A model generated the notes under the pieces. That model saw nothing but the letters and a program-made list of their open reading frames with translations, did not search any database and had not been told where the DNA came from. DNA of 64,000 nt. Origin: Callaeas wilsoni (lineage: Eukaryota; Chordata; Aves; Passeriformes; Callaeidae). Position numbers and translations under genes: made by a program. How positions within the stretch are numbered: the stretch's first letter is position 1; each line of letters opens with the position of its first letter. This document shows, in pieces, positions 63,857 through 64,000 of the stretch. The DNA lies in contig VWPU01014812.1 in NCBI GenBank assembly GCA_013398955.1, forward strand, positions 1 to 64,000. The letters are read 5' to 3'.

Positions 63857-64000
63857 CTGAATTAAAATGAGAATGATTAAATGTTAGCAAAAGTTTCAAA
63901 AAAGCAGAGTACCAAACAAAATTCTGCTGTGAGTATATAGACATGTGCATGTGGACATACTCAGCTGGATTTTGATTTCTGGTGACAATATTCCCTTTAA

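Overview
The window looks like a bird nuclear genome, most likely a songbird. It carries many truncated CR1 LINE copies ending in the avian motif (complement of 'gaatcayagaatggtttgggttgg'), several solo LTRs, and long introns with vertebrate GT-AG splice sites. Two protein-coding genes were recognised by translating exons and comparing them with vertebrate proteins from memory; no search was run. They lie tail to tail, as in other vertebrates: STK25 (MST-family GCKIII kinase) on the plus strand and FARP2 (FERM, RhoGEF and PH protein) on the minus strand.

Layout. Positions 1-600 are a G+C- and CpG-rich presumed STK25 promoter and 5' end. STK25 coding exons run from 998 to 19989: eleven exons, all phases consistent, 426 codons plus stop, apparently intact. 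From 19990 to 25939 lies the STK25 3' UTR (AATAAA at 22052), a convergent spacer with CR1 pieces and a 3 x 58 bp tandem repeat, then the FARP2 3' UTR. FARP2 then runs on the minus strand from its stop at 25940 up to 63856. Nineteen exons of the full-length form were placed; they join in frame to 784 residues covering the last part of FERM, the FERM-adjacent region, a linker, DH, PH1 and PH2. The N-terminal exons lie beyond 64000.

Two points in FARP2 stand out. (1) The exon at 60125 has an internal donor near 59885 that gives the RhoGEF form, but its frame stays open for another 329 codons to a stop at 58896, with AATAAA at 58504-58509. It can therefore act as a composite terminal exon giving a FERM-only protein with an acidic, serine-rich tail. 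(2) Between PH1 and PH2 there is a second, diverged copy of the linker exon (28736-28848) with strong splice sites. Its phase fits mutually exclusive use with the exon at 30816-30979, or tandem inclusion if a neighbouring AG is used.

The FARP2 introns hold most of the mobile DNA. A 969 bp solo LTR has split a CR1 copy and has perfect 5 bp target duplications. A 342 bp solo LTR has TGTGG/CCACA ends and 7 bp flanking repeats. Two further LTR-like blocks have unresolved ends. A CpG-rich segment lies at about 37730-38110, and a 5 x 56 bp minisatellite at 54806-55085. No tRNA, rRNA, CRISPR or complete viral gene was seen.
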